This document shows, one piece after another, positions 18,903 to 26,930 of a DNA stretch of 64,000 nucleotides. The translations under genes and the position numbers were made by a program. Source of the DNA: Candidatus Babeliales bacterium (GTDB lineage: Bacteria; Babelota; Babeliae; Babelales; RVW-14); the NCBI GenBank assembly GCA_019749895.1, contig JAIEPG010000002.1, positions 197,750-261,749 of the forward strand, written 5' to 3'. The notes under the pieces were generated by a model. That model did not search any database. It was not told the DNA's origin and was given only the letters and a program-made list of their open reading frames with translations. Numbering within the stretch: position 1 is the first letter of the stretch; every line of letters begins with the position of its first letter.

Positions 18903-19607
18903 TTACTGACTAGTGCTTCCCCAGGTACTGTGTGAAGATCGCGTAGCTTTTTTGCAGTGCTTTCTTCTTCTTGGCCTAGCAAGTAGGCTTAGTTCTTCCT
19001 CTGTTTTGTCTGGTCGTTGGTTGTGCCGTGGACTATACAAATCAAATAAAGACAACGTTTGAGGGGTATATTCAGGCTGTGCGCTGTCATTATTTGAGTC
19101 CCAGCTAGAACTCAATCTCGGGCTTGAGCTAGAGCTTGAAGTGGGGCTGACTCTTGGGGACCGTTGAGCAGGGAGAATAGAAACCAATTTTTTAAAATCA
19201 AGGCTTGGCACTAAGAGTTTTGCTTTTCTGGGGGTGCTTTTTGAGCGTGAATTTTTTCTACAATAATCCAAAAATAATTGCATTAATTCTTCTCTGGAAA
19301 GGTGAGAGTATCCATGCAGTATTGAGTTTTTTATAACAAGAAAATCGTGAGTAAATGCACGCATTTTTCTGTTGACATGTGCAAGGGCTTTAAGATCGTC
19401 CAAGTCAAGATAATATGTTATGAGAACGAGTAGTTCATTGGGGAGGTTGGTGAGCAAGTCTTCAAATGCTACGTTGTCTGATTCTTCGTCGCTTTCATGA
19501 TCATTGTCTACTAATTCATAACTAAGAGAACTTGGTTTTTCGGTAGCAGCTGGTGTTAATGGATTACAAGAAAAGATAAAAAATAAGGGCTTCAAAAGAC
19601 GCTTCAT
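18903..19607 (-). CDS. Exported F-box protein
   Basis: Residues 1-21 form a signal peptide. An acidic stretch (34-46) is followed by an F-box-like domain at about 53-92: LPNELLVLITYYLDLDDLKALAHVNRK is broken here as LPNELLVLITYYLDL and DDLKALAHVNRKMRAF, matching the LPxELL-I--YL--DLK-L--V-R pattern. F-boxes bind SKP1 and recruit targets to eukaryotic SCF ubiquitin ligases; bacteria have no SKP1, so such proteins act in a host. The rest is Ser/Arg-rich low complexity (about 105-234) with SPRVSPTSSSSSSPRL-type sequence and no substrate-binding repeats. A near-consensus promoter (19660-19688) lies upstream. A ubiquitin protease is encoded at 59.2-61.8 kb, so both sides of ubiquitin biology are represented. 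Confidence 0.75.
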   Translation of the reverse strand: MKRLLKPLFFIFSCNPLTPAATEKPSSLSYELVDNDHESDEESDNVAFEDLLTNLPNELLVLITYYLDLDDLKALAHVNRKMRAFTHDFLVIKNSILHGYSHLSREELMQLFLDYCRKNSRSKSTPRKAKLLVPSLDFKKLVSILPAQRSPRVSPTSSSSSSPRLSSSWDSNNDSAQPEYTPQTLSLFDLYSPRHNQRPDKTEEELSLLARPRRRKHCKKATRSSHSTWGSTSQ

Positions 19608-19659
19608 TTTTATAGCCTTTCCATATTGACTGAAAATTGATTATTTCAATCATGCTTTG

Positions 19660-19688
19660 ATTATATCACAAAAGCAATAAAATTTCAA
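19660..19688 (-). promoter_or_regulatory. Near-consensus promoter of F-box gene
   Basis: Read on the minus strand: TTGAAA (19688-19683), a 17-bp spacer and TATAAT (19665-19660). It would give a leader of about 45 nt before the F-box start codon at 19607. It is the best-looking sigma70-type promoter in the window. Confidence 0.65.
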
Positions 19689-19736
19689 TATGAAAAGAAA
19701 TATTGGGTTTTTTGTTCAAAAAATGAAGGTATGTTT

Positions 19737-20579
19737 TTATGTAAAGCTTTTGAGTAGCTTAATTTCGTCTGGGTACTTCACCGGGTCTGGTGTTTCTAAA
19801 ATTTTGGGCACATTAACCAACCGTTCATCTTGCATAATGCGCTTAAAAGCCGTTTGAGCAATTTCTCCCTCGCCCAGGCTGGCGTGCCGGTCTCGCTTAG
19901 AACCGCAGGGCATTTTAGAATCGTTCAGGTGAAGTGCTTTGAGACGGCGAATGCCAATCGTTTTGCAAAATTCGTCCATCATTTCTTCATAACCGGTTGG
20001 CGCGCCAATATTGTAACCAGCCGCAAAAACGTGGCAGGTGTCTAAACAAACGCCAAGCCGATCTTTGTTTTCAGTCTGCTCAATAATGCTTTTGATGTGG
20101 GCAAATGAGCCAATATTGGTTCCCTGGCCCGCCATAGTTTCGAGCAAGATCATCGTTTCGCCCGGAACTTTTTCAAAGACCGTGTCCAAATTTTTGGCAA
20201 TATGATTGATGCCTAATTCGTCCCCAGAGCCCGTGTGCGACCCGGGGTGGAGTACGAGGTAGGGAATTTCTAAATCTTGGCACCTGCCTAATTCTTTGGC
20301 CAGTGACGTGATAGATTTATTCCGGACCTCGGTGTTGCTGGCGGCAAGATTTATTAAGTATGAGCTGTGGACCATAATTTTTGAAAGTCCTCCAGTTTTC
20401 ATAGCTTCTTTGAAGGCTTCAATTTCTTCGTGTGGGATTGCTGGAGCAAACCAGCTTCGGTTGCTTTTAGTAAAAATTTGCATCGTGGTGCAGCCAATTT
20501 CTTGTGCGCGTTCAACAGATTTATACAGGCCGCCAGCTGCAGAAATATGTGCGCCAACTAAAGTTTCTTTATTTTTCAT
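19737..20579 (-). CDS. nfo: Endonuclease IV
   Basis: AP endonuclease that cuts the backbone 5' to abasic sites, acting after uracil-DNA glycosylase. TIM-barrel metalloenzyme with three zinc ions. Family motifs are clear: GAHISAAGGL, QIFTKSNRSW, HSSYLINLA, VLHPGSHTGSG, LETMAGQGTNIG (metal Glu), CLDTCHVFAAGYN (Asp and His ligands), LHLNDSKMPCGSKRDRH and the final LETPDP Glu ligand. Length 280 is typical. It is transcribed alone on the minus strand, divergent from an ankyrin gene. Confidence 0.97.
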   Translation of the reverse strand: MKNKETLVGAHISAAGGLYKSVERAQEIGCTTMQIFTKSNRSWFAPAIPHEEIEAFKEAMKTGGLSKIMVHSSYLINLAASNTEVRNKSITSLAKELGRCQDLEIPYLVLHPGSHTGSGDELGINHIAKNLDTVFEKVPGETMILLETMAGQGTNIGSFAHIKSIIEQTENKDRLGVCLDTCHVFAAGYNIGAPTGYEEMMDEFCKTIGIRRLKALHLNDSKMPCGSKRDRHASLGEGEIAQTAFKRIMQDERLVNVPKILETPDPVKYPDEIKLLKSFT

Positions 20580-20618
20580 AGTATTTCTTTCTATTTTTTT
20601 TAAGAATAATTTTTTTGG

Positions 20619-20627
20619 TGCTATAAT
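20619..20627 (+). promoter_or_regulatory. Extended -10 promoter of ankyrin gene pair
   Basis: TGCTATAAT (TG-n-TATAAT) at 20619-20627, about 55 bp before the ATG at 20683. The -35 region is T-rich with no clear match, as is common for extended -10 promoters. Confidence 0.55.
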
Positions 20628-20682
20628 AACGGCCCATCTACAAATTTTTATTAAAAATAATTATGCACGAGAAGAAGTTATT

Positions 20683-21237
20683 ATGCAAAAACAAAAGAAG
20701 ATATGCCGTTTGTTGTCAGTTGTTTTTCTCATTTTTGTTGCATGTTTTGCTTCAGTTGATGGTGCGGCTCCAGGGTATGATCAAACAAAATTGTATATAC
20801 TTTTTGAATCAATTGAAATGAATTATGCTCAGGCCTTTACAACGTTACTGGAGCAACACGTTGATGTGAATGGTCAACTTTTTACTGGTACTACGCCACT
20901 TCATTATGCTGGGCGTTTTGGACGTGTTGCCATGTGCCAAGCTTTGATTAATGCCGGGGCAGAGGTTAATAAGCAAAATTTGTGTGGCGAAACACCGTTG
21001 CATGAAGCTGCCAGTTCAGGTTCGTTTTCTTGTTGCAAGCTTTTACTGCACTATCATGCTTTGGTTGATCTGGTAAACAACGAAGGTAAAACGCCACTAG
21101 CGCTTGCAATGCAACGTGGGACTAATCAAAATATTTGTGAGTTGTTAGTGAGAAATGGGGCCATGTCAATGCGTAAAAAATGTGGCTCTATTGAGCAGGT
21201 TGTTGATTGTTCGTTTGTTTATAAACTTACAAAATAA
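20683..21237 (+). CDS. Exported ankyrin-repeat protein
   Basis: Signal peptide 1-27 (ending near FASVDGAA). Three ankyrin repeats follow at about 60-165: TTPLHYAGRFGRVAMCQALI, then ETPLHEAASSGSFSCCKLLL, then a degenerate KTPLALAMQRG repeat. Ankyrin repeats are protein-binding scaffolds; in host-associated bacteria exported ones often act on host proteins. The frame is open for 129 codons upstream, but that part runs antisense through nfo and has no signal sequence; the ATG at 20683, behind GAGAAGAAG and the promoter at 20619, is the likely start. A second ankyrin gene follows 13 bp later, so the two are probably co-transcribed. Confidence 0.82.
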   Translation: MQKQKKICRLLSVVFLIFVACFASVDGAAPGYDQTKLYILFESIEMNYAQAFTTLLEQHVDVNGQLFTGTTPLHYAGRFGRVAMCQALINAGAEVNKQNLCGETPLHEAASSGSFSCCKLLLHYHALVDLVNNEGKTPLALAMQRGTNQNICELLVRNGAMSMRKKCGSIEQVVDCSFVYKLTK

Positions 21238-21250
21238 GAAAATTATTGTT

Positions 21251-22102
21251 ATGTACTACAAGAAATATCGTTTTTTTTTATTCGTATTTGGTTTTGTTTT
21301 TTGCTATGCGCCACTTGAGGCGGCAGCAGATTTTTTTTTATTTATTGATGACAGCCAAGGCGAGCAAGGCTACGATACCTCTGACAGCGAAAGTGGTAAC
21401 GACGAGTCTGGTTGCTGGGTTCAAGATGAAGAGTCTGGGTTAGAGTTTCTTATTACTGAAAAACTTTTCTTGTGTGCTCGTCATTTTCAAACTGATCGTA
21501 AAAAATCGACTGAGCCGGTGATTAAAATTCAACAATACAATGAATGTGGCGTGGAAAGCGAATCTGAAGAAGAGTTGGGGATTATAATTCACGCCGAACG
21601 TAAAACGGCATTAGAATCGGTACTTGTTGATCGTTTTATGCAAATTATACGGCTTGGTGATAGGGCCGATATTTGTGAGCGGCTACTTCAGCGTGGCTTG
21701 TCGGTTGATGCTCTCATTTATCCCAACACAACGTTGCTTCATTGGGCTGCCTGGTTTGGACGAGTGGGCGTGTGTCGTGTTTTGATTAATGCTGGTGCCA
21801 ATATTTATGCAAAAAATAGTTCTGGCAGAACGCCGCTGCATGAAGCAGCAGAGCGAGGTTTTTTGGACTGTTGCAATGTGTTATGGCGGCCTGGAGATGA
21901 AATTGATGTACGGGCTGATAATGGCGCCACGCCACTTTTTGCTGCTGCGCAGATGCATCACAAAAATATCTGCCAATTTTTGATAACACATGGTGCTTGT
22001 GCTGGTCTTAAAACGCTTGCTGGCGAAAGCCCCAAAGATTATTGGGCAGTTCAGGAAGTATTGACTGAATTAGGCATGTTTAAAATAATTATCGAGCAGT
22101 AA
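21251..22102 (+). CDS. Exported ankyrin-repeat protein with acidic N-region
   Basis: Signal peptide 1-24 (ending PLEAAAD), then an acidic segment (about 33-60, DDSQGEQGYDTSDSESGND), then a helical region and ankyrin repeats at about 150-270: NTTLLHWAAWFGRVGVCRVL, then GRTPLHEAAERGFLDCCNVL, then GATPLFAAAQMHHKNICQFL. The repeats are close to those of the upstream gene (FGRV-x-x-C-x-x-LINAGA), showing a recent tandem duplication. In-frame codons before 21251 overlap the upstream gene and lack a signal peptide, so the ATG at 21251 is used. SD is weak. Confidence 0.82.
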   Translation: MYYKKYRFFLFVFGFVFCYAPLEAAADFFLFIDDSQGEQGYDTSDSESGNDESGCWVQDEESGLEFLITEKLFLCARHFQTDRKKSTEPVIKIQQYNECGVESESEEELGIIIHAERKTALESVLVDRFMQIIRLGDRADICERLLQRGLSVDALIYPNTTLLHWAAWFGRVGVCRVLINAGANIYAKNSSGRTPLHEAAERGFLDCCNVLWRPGDEIDVRADNGATPLFAAAQMHHKNICQFLITHGACAGLKTLAGESPKDYWAVQEVLTELGMFKIIIEQ

Positions 22103-22163
22103 CAAAATACCATAATTAAAGCGACTTGATCGATCTTAGCTTTCTTAATTACACGCTTTTAGC

Positions 22164-22169
22164 TATACT
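22164..22169 (+). promoter_or_regulatory. Candidate -10 box for MutS-like gene
   Basis: AGCTATACT carries a TATACT -10 box at 22164-22169, 50 bp upstream of the chosen ATG. A weak TTTCTT lies 17 bp further up. Same TATACT form as the element at 9645. Confidence 0.35.
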
Positions 22170-22219
22170 TTTCCCTTTCTAGCTTCGTATTATTTTTGTA
22201 CATTACCAAGGTTTTAATC

Positions 22220-24034
22220 ATGAGTTATGTGTTCTGGGCACCAATAAAACAGTGGTGCTGGTTATTAATGTTTGTGCTCTTTTCCACATGTTCGGCTCAT
22301 GCAGAGTCGGTAACAGAAATGCCTGTTATTTCTTTTTTTGAACAGCGTGATTTAGAACTTTCTGGTTCCTTAAATCAATCGCATCAGGGTGTTGTTGCCA
22401 AACTTGGCATACCGCAAACTATGTTTGGGCAAGAGTTTTTAACACGGGTTTTTACCAATCCAACGGCTAATGTAAACGTACTGGAAAAGCGTCAAACTGC
22501 TATTCGTGAGCTTGTTGAAAACGCACACCTTTTGAGTGATATTAACAATCTTCTTGGCAATATAAAAACTAATCAGCACGGTATAGACTTTTTTTTGAAT
22601 AAAGGATTAGATCCGTCTACTCAATACATTTTGGATGCCTACTATTATTCTGCGACGTTGTTACGTTCGTACAATGACAGCCCTCTTGCGCTTACGTTGC
22701 GCGATATTTTCAAAAAATTTGGTTTATTTATGCCCGTCATTGAGCACCTGCTTTTTCATTTTGCCATGGACTATATTCAGCAGGCAATTGCTGGCGATAA
22801 AAAGCATGGGCATTGCCATGATCATAAACATAAACATAAGCATGGCCATGGGCATGGGGATGGTCATTCGTGCATGATGGACCATCTTGAGCCTGCCAAA
22901 GATTCAAGTGTGCTGGTTCAAGGGTTTTTTATGATGCTTAAAGTTGGGCATTTTGGTATGCATGCGATTAGTATTTATGAAATGGTTGAGCATGTTAAAG
23001 CTCAGGTAGCGGTTCTTAATTATGTGCACAGCAATATTATAGCCGTACAGCAGTGCTTAGAAACGATTAATAAACTTTCCGAATATATTAACAATAACGA
23101 AGCGTTGGCGTATGTAAGGCCAAAATTGTCTAGTTTATTGCAACAAGAAGCAACAAGTGAGTTGATTACCTTACTCAAAAGCGGTGCTTTTGAGTTTGAT
23201 GATGAACTTGGTTTCTTTTCTGCCGTTGGTTCAACGTTGCGTGTTCATGCGCTCCTTAAAGAACAGGTACAGTTGTTTAAGAATGTTTTAGAAGCGGTTG
23301 GTGAGTTGGATGCGTATGCAACGCTTGCTCGCTTGGTAATGCAGCATCAAGAAAATGAGGCACGCATGTGCTTTGTGCGTTTTAAGCATGATGCACAAAA
23401 GCCGTCGTTGGTTATGAATGGCGTGTGGAATATTATGCTCAATGCTCAGACCGTAACAACCAACAATGTAGTACTTGGTGCTGAAAATATTCCGGCTATG
23501 ATGATTGTTACTGGTCCCAACAAAGCCGGTAAATCAAGTGTTCTTAAAGCCTTGGGTATTAATATTATTTTGGCTCAATCGTTTGGTATTGCGTGTGCCC
23601 ATGATGTTGAAATGACGCCGTTTGATGCCCTTATTACTTACATAACCGTGACTGATGACATCTCGTGCGACACATCGTTAATGGTTGCTGAGCTGGCACG
23701 TGCCGACAGTTGCTTAAAAAAGATTCAAGCGCTTGAGCAGGGCAAATTTGCGTGTGCATTGGTTGATGATTCGCTTTTCAAAGGTACTACCTTTCAAAAA
23801 CGCGAAGAGTTGGCATACCAATTTGTTGAAAATTTGGGTAGCTCTGGGCGTGTTTGTGGCATGGTTGCTACTCACACCATGCAACTAACGCAGTTGGCTC
23901 AGTGCGACAATCAAATGTTCTTTAATGCTTGTATACCAACGTTTAAAACTGTTGATGGTAAAGTTGCAAGCACGTTTACCTTGATGCCTGGTATTGCAAA
24001 CCCCGATAATGTTTTGGCGCTTGTTCAAGCTTAG
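22220..24034 (+). CDS. Exported MutS-like ATPase with His-rich loop
   Basis: The C-terminal half is a MutS-type ABC ATPase: Walker A GPNKAGKSS (from residue 432), a Q-loop like segment, the MutS signature region DTSLMVAELARADSCLKKI and Walker B ALVDDSLFKGTT (about 512-523), where the usual Asp-Glu is Asp-Asp. The N-terminal half resembles the MutS core/lever domain (LGIPQTMFGQEFLTRVFTN, EKRQTAIRELVEN). The mismatch-recognition and connector domains and the Smr domain are absent. Oddly, residues 1-29 are a good signal peptide (QWCWLLMFVLFSTCSAHAES), implying export. Residues about 195-216 form a loop of His/Lys repeats (GHCHDHKHKHKHGHGHGDGH) that could bind metal. The start is the ATG behind AAGG, not the TTG at 22196. 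Function unknown; a DNA-repair role would conflict with export. Confidence 0.75.
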   Translation: MSYVFWAPIKQWCWLLMFVLFSTCSAHAESVTEMPVISFFEQRDLELSGSLNQSHQGVVAKLGIPQTMFGQEFLTRVFTNPTANVNVLEKRQTAIRELVENAHLLSDINNLLGNIKTNQHGIDFFLNKGLDPSTQYILDAYYYSATLLRSYNDSPLALTLRDIFKKFGLFMPVIEHLLFHFAMDYIQQAIAGDKKHGHCHDHKHKHKHGHGHGDGHSCMMDHLEPAKDSSVLVQGFFMMLKVGHFGMHAISIYEMVEHVKAQVAVLNYVHSNIIAVQQCLETINKLSEYINNNEALAYVRPKLSSLLQQEATSELITLLKSGAFEFDDELGFFSAVGSTLRVHALLKEQVQLFKNVLEAVGELDAYATLARLVMQHQENEARMCFVRFKHDAQKPSLVMNGVWNIMLNAQTVTTNNVVLGAENIPAMMIVTGPNKAGKSSVLKALGINIILAQSFGIACAHDVEMTPFDALITYITVTDDISCDTSLMVAELARADSCLKKIQALEQGKFACALVDDSLFKGTTFQKREELAYQFVENLGSSGRVCGMVATHTMQLTQLAQCDNQMFFNACIPTFKTVDGKVASTFTLMPGIANPDNVLALVQA

Positions 24035-25356
24035 TTCCCACAGCGTATGACTAACCCAGGTCTAATTTTTGGTTCAAACCAGGTTGCTTTTGCTGGCATA
24101 AGTTGCCCAGCGTCTACCACGTCCATCAGTTGTTGTGACGAAATTGGGTAGAGTGCAAAAGCAATCTGCCAACCGCCTTGCCGACACTCCCGCTCAAGCT
24201 CTTGTGTGTTTTTGAGTCCGCCAATAAACTCAATATCTTGATCAATAATTAATCTGCGTACCTTAAAAAATGGTCTGAGTAGCAGTTCGTCTAAGATGGT
24301 AATATCAAGTGATTCAACAGGATTATTTTGGCGCATGGCAATAAATTTTTCTTGCAGGTGCAGGCTGTACCAGGTACCGTCCAGCAACATGCCCAGCTCG
24401 TGTACGTGCTTTGGTTCTGCAAGTTGTGCTACGTCAACGCGTTTTACGCGAAATGATTTTTTTACCACATTTAAAAATGCGTAGGTACTAATCCCTGAAA
24501 GACTTTTTAAAAGGCGGTTGTATGCCAAAATGGCAATTGATGTGTCAGAAAACAATGCAGCTAAAATATGGTGATAAAAGGGATTGTTGGGTTCTTTTTT
24601 GAAAAGCTGGTTAGCCGATGCGCTCCGGTGATGGCCATCGGCAACGTATAAAGCAGTAAGGGCTGCAAAATTTTGTGCAAGTTGATTTATTGTTTTATGG
24701 TCATTAATAACCCATAGTTGATGTATTGCCTCATCTTCAGTAATAATTTGCTGGCTTGGTTTGTTTCTTGCAATAGTTTCAATAATTATATCGATTGTTG
24801 GGTTATTTTTGTAGGTTAGCACAATTGGATCTATCTGTGCCTGCTGAATTTTGGTAAACGTTGTTACTGCTCTTTTTTTTGCTGAAATTATTTTTTCGTG
24901 CGGTTTAATGAGGCCGTCTCGATAATTTTGCAACGCAAGCTCACCAATAATGCCATACATTTTTTTGTTATTTTTTTGTTGGCAGTAAAGATAATAAGCA
25001 GGTTGGGTATCTTGTTGAATAATGTTCTTTTCTATCAGTTCATTCAGATACTCTTTGCCTTTGCTAGCTGCCGTTTTAGTATATAATTCTGAGTCGGGCA
25101 TAAGATTGATGTCTGGTCGAATGATGTGAATAAAATTTTCTGGATGAGTACGTGCAAATTCATGCGCATAGGTTGGGTTCATTGAGTTGTAAGGCGGGCA
25201 GGTAAAGCTTTTGATAGATTCAGGTGCTGGTCGCCAGCCCTGAAAAGGTCTGAAATCGATTGTTGGATTGTGTGTAATTGTGTGCCTGGTTCCCCAAACT
25301 TCTTGGGCCAAACACAACAACAATAATAAAAAAATTGATTTTTTTTTCCCAAGCAT
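24031..25356 (-). CDS. Exported DUF1015 family protein
   Basis: DUF1015 proteins are widespread, usually cytoplasmic, and of uncertain biochemical role. The family pattern is plain: DFRPFQGWRPAPES, CPPYNSMNP, ENFIHIIRPDINLMPDSE, YYLYCQQ, GLIKPHEKI, DPIVLTYKNN, then ALYVADGHHRSASANQL. Here a Lys-rich start and hydrophobic run (about 1-22, LLLLLCLAQEVWG) form a signal peptide, which is unusual. An in-frame ATG at 25377 exists, but AAAGGGGG between the two is an SD for the ATG at 25356, so the shorter form is chosen. The gene overlaps the MutS-like gene tail-to-tail by 4 bp and lies 93 bp after the WD40-like gene in the same direction. Confidence 0.8.
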   Translation of the reverse strand: MLGKKKSIFLLLLLCLAQEVWGTRHTITHNPTIDFRPFQGWRPAPESIKSFTCPPYNSMNPTYAHEFARTHPENFIHIIRPDINLMPDSELYTKTAASKGKEYLNELIEKNIIQQDTQPAYYLYCQQKNNKKMYGIIGELALQNYRDGLIKPHEKIISAKKRAVTTFTKIQQAQIDPIVLTYKNNPTIDIIIETIARNKPSQQIITEDEAIHQLWVINDHKTINQLAQNFAALTALYVADGHHRSASANQLFKKEPNNPFYHHILAALFSDTSIAILAYNRLLKSLSGISTYAFLNVVKKSFRVKRVDVAQLAEPKHVHELGMLLDGTWYSLHLQEKFIAMRQNNPVESLDITILDELLLRPFFKVRRLIIDQDIEFIGGLKNTQELERECRQGGWQIAFALYPISSQQLMDVVDAGQLMPAKATWFEPKIRPGLVIRCGN

Positions 25357-25449
25357 ACAAAAGCCCCCTTTTCCCATCTTTTTTACTTTTTAAAGATTGT
25401 AATGTTAACTATAGCAAAATGAAGGGGCTCTTTTCTAGAACCGAAAAAA

Positions 25450-26907
25450 TTACTTTCTACGGTGGCGTTTGGTATTTTCTTGCTGTGGTTCTGGTTGCTC
25501 TGTGCGTTTGCTTGAATCATCAATAACTTCTGTAGGTTGACTATCAGAAGAAGAGCTACTTGAAACACTTGAGCTTGTTTGTTGGTAGATTTGTGTTTTG
25601 ATTGCTGGAAAAAAGTTTTGTAATAGTGTGGGCATGGTATTAAAAATGGGATACCAAGAATAATCTATTATTCCAGGTTCTAAGTTAAGTACCACGCTTT
25701 CAGTAAGTTTTTGAAAAAGACATAATTCTTGTAAGGTGCGAGGCAAAAATTGCAGAGTAATTTTTCCATACAAATTGCCGGTAACAAGTGTATTTTTGCC
25801 TAGTGTTGTTAAGCAGGTAAGTCTATCGTTTTCTAGTGCACGAGGCTTCCAGGTTGTTCCTCTTTCGTTAACCCACAATGTTATATAATTTTTATCAAGA
25901 GCAAAAAAAGTACTATTATCTAAAATGGACAGAGATGTTATTGCTGTTTGAGGATACGCTGGGTTTTCAATATCGGTAACCCATATCCATGAGCCGTCAT
26001 AGTTGCGGCGCCACAGTTTAATAACGCCGTCGTTAGCTCCGCTGATAAAAGTATTATCGGTAAGTTTTGCAAGGCAGCAAACGGTGCCATGGTGTTGGTG
26101 TTCGCCGGTAAGGTGGGTGGTGCAGAGCCATTGACCTTCTTGGTTGAGCGTCCATATTTTTATAGTACCGTTCCAAAAGCCCGTGGCAATAGTCTGATCG
26201 TCAAGTTTTAGCGCTGTGCCAAACCAGTTATTATCAACAAGGTTGGTTGAGTTGGTCCAGATATTATCACTATTTTTTGTCCATACGCATACTGTGGTTG
26301 AGAAGTTAATAGTTAGGAATGTTTTTTCGTTAACAGCAATTGTAGATCTGAATGGCGCAATGATGGTGGTAATATCACGTGCGTCCCATTCATTAGTTTC
26401 ACTATTTTTTATCCATTCCTGCGTTTGTTCATCGCTGCTTGTAATTATGTTGTTTTTATCAAGAATGACGGCAGCGTTTATTCTTTTATCATGAGACAAT
26501 GCCGTTTGTTGCCAAATTCCTTCATTGTTTTCGTAAAGATAAGCTCCTTGGAGCAAACCAAGAGCAATAAATAAAGTATTATCAAAAGGTATCAGTGTGT
26601 TGGCAAAAAAATTAGGCGCTTGAACTATGCTTGATGAGTCTAACTTTTTTTCTTTGCAGTAGTTAACAATCATGAACAAGAGTTCGCTACCAGGCATAAG
26701 ATTATGCAAGTAAGATAGTGGCCCTTGCCGGTCAACTGGCCGAGCAAGATCTGCAGTTTTTATCAAATGAGCAAGGTCTGGGCTGTGTTGGCTCATTGCC
26801 GTTCCTGCCAGCGATCTGAGCGATGGAACTCTTGATGGCTCTGCTGCGCCAAAAAGTGGCGTGTTGAGGGTAAGAGCGATGAGCGAAAGTGATAAAAAGC
26901 GTTTCAT
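25450..26907 (-). CDS. Exported WD40-type beta-propeller protein
   Basis: Signal peptide 1-20, identical over its first 14 residues to that of the upstream gene. Residues about 110-390 hold WD40-like blades, with recurring strands ending in a Trp: TIATGFWNGTIKIWTL, TFISGANDGVIKLWRR, NYITLWVN, LVTGNLYGKITLQF. A C-terminal helical module (about 390-440) ends in WYPIFNTMPTLL and is shared with three other secreted proteins here. The tail is Ser-rich then basic (KRHRRK). WD40 propellers are interaction platforms, common in eukaryotes, so a host-directed role is possible. SD AGAGGTT is good. It is 23 bp downstream of the paralogue at 26931-28121. Confidence 0.75.
   Translation of the reverse strand: MKRFLSLSLIALTLNTPLFGAAEPSRVPSLRSLAGTAMSQHSPDLAHLIKTADLARPVDRQGPLSYLHNLMPGSELLFMIVNYCKEKKLDSSSIVQAPNFFANTLIPFDNTLFIALGLLQGAYLYENNEGIWQQTALSHDKRINAAVILDKNNIITSSDEQTQEWIKNSETNEWDARDITTIIAPFRSTIAVNEKTFLTINFSTTVCVWTKNSDNIWTNSTNLVDNNWFGTALKLDDQTIATGFWNGTIKIWTLNQEGQWLCTTHLTGEHQHHGTVCCLAKLTDNTFISGANDGVIKLWRRNYDGSWIWVTDIENPAYPQTAITSLSILDNSTFFALDKNYITLWVNERGTTWKPRALENDRLTCLTTLGKNTLVTGNLYGKITLQFLPRTLQELCLFQKLTESVVLNLEPGIIDYSWYPIFNTMPTLLQNFFPAIKTQIYQQTSSSVSSSSSSDSQPTEVIDDSSKRTEQPEPQQENTKRHRRK
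26870..26907 (-). repeat. 38-bp direct repeat, copy A (signal-peptide start)
   Basis: The 38 bases at 26870-26907, covering the start codon and the first 13 codons of the WD40-like gene, are identical to 28084-28121. The identity continues with one change into the upstream SD (GAGGTTAtC versus GAGGTTAcC). Confidence 0.9.
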
Positions 26908-26930
26908 GATAACCTCTATAATTTTTATTT

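Noticed and set aside
20296-20682. N-terminal extension of the ankyrin protein (129 codons)
   Set aside because: It runs antisense through nfo, a clear gene, and would put an ordinary signal peptide in the middle of the protein. The promoter and start at 20619-20683 explain the gene.
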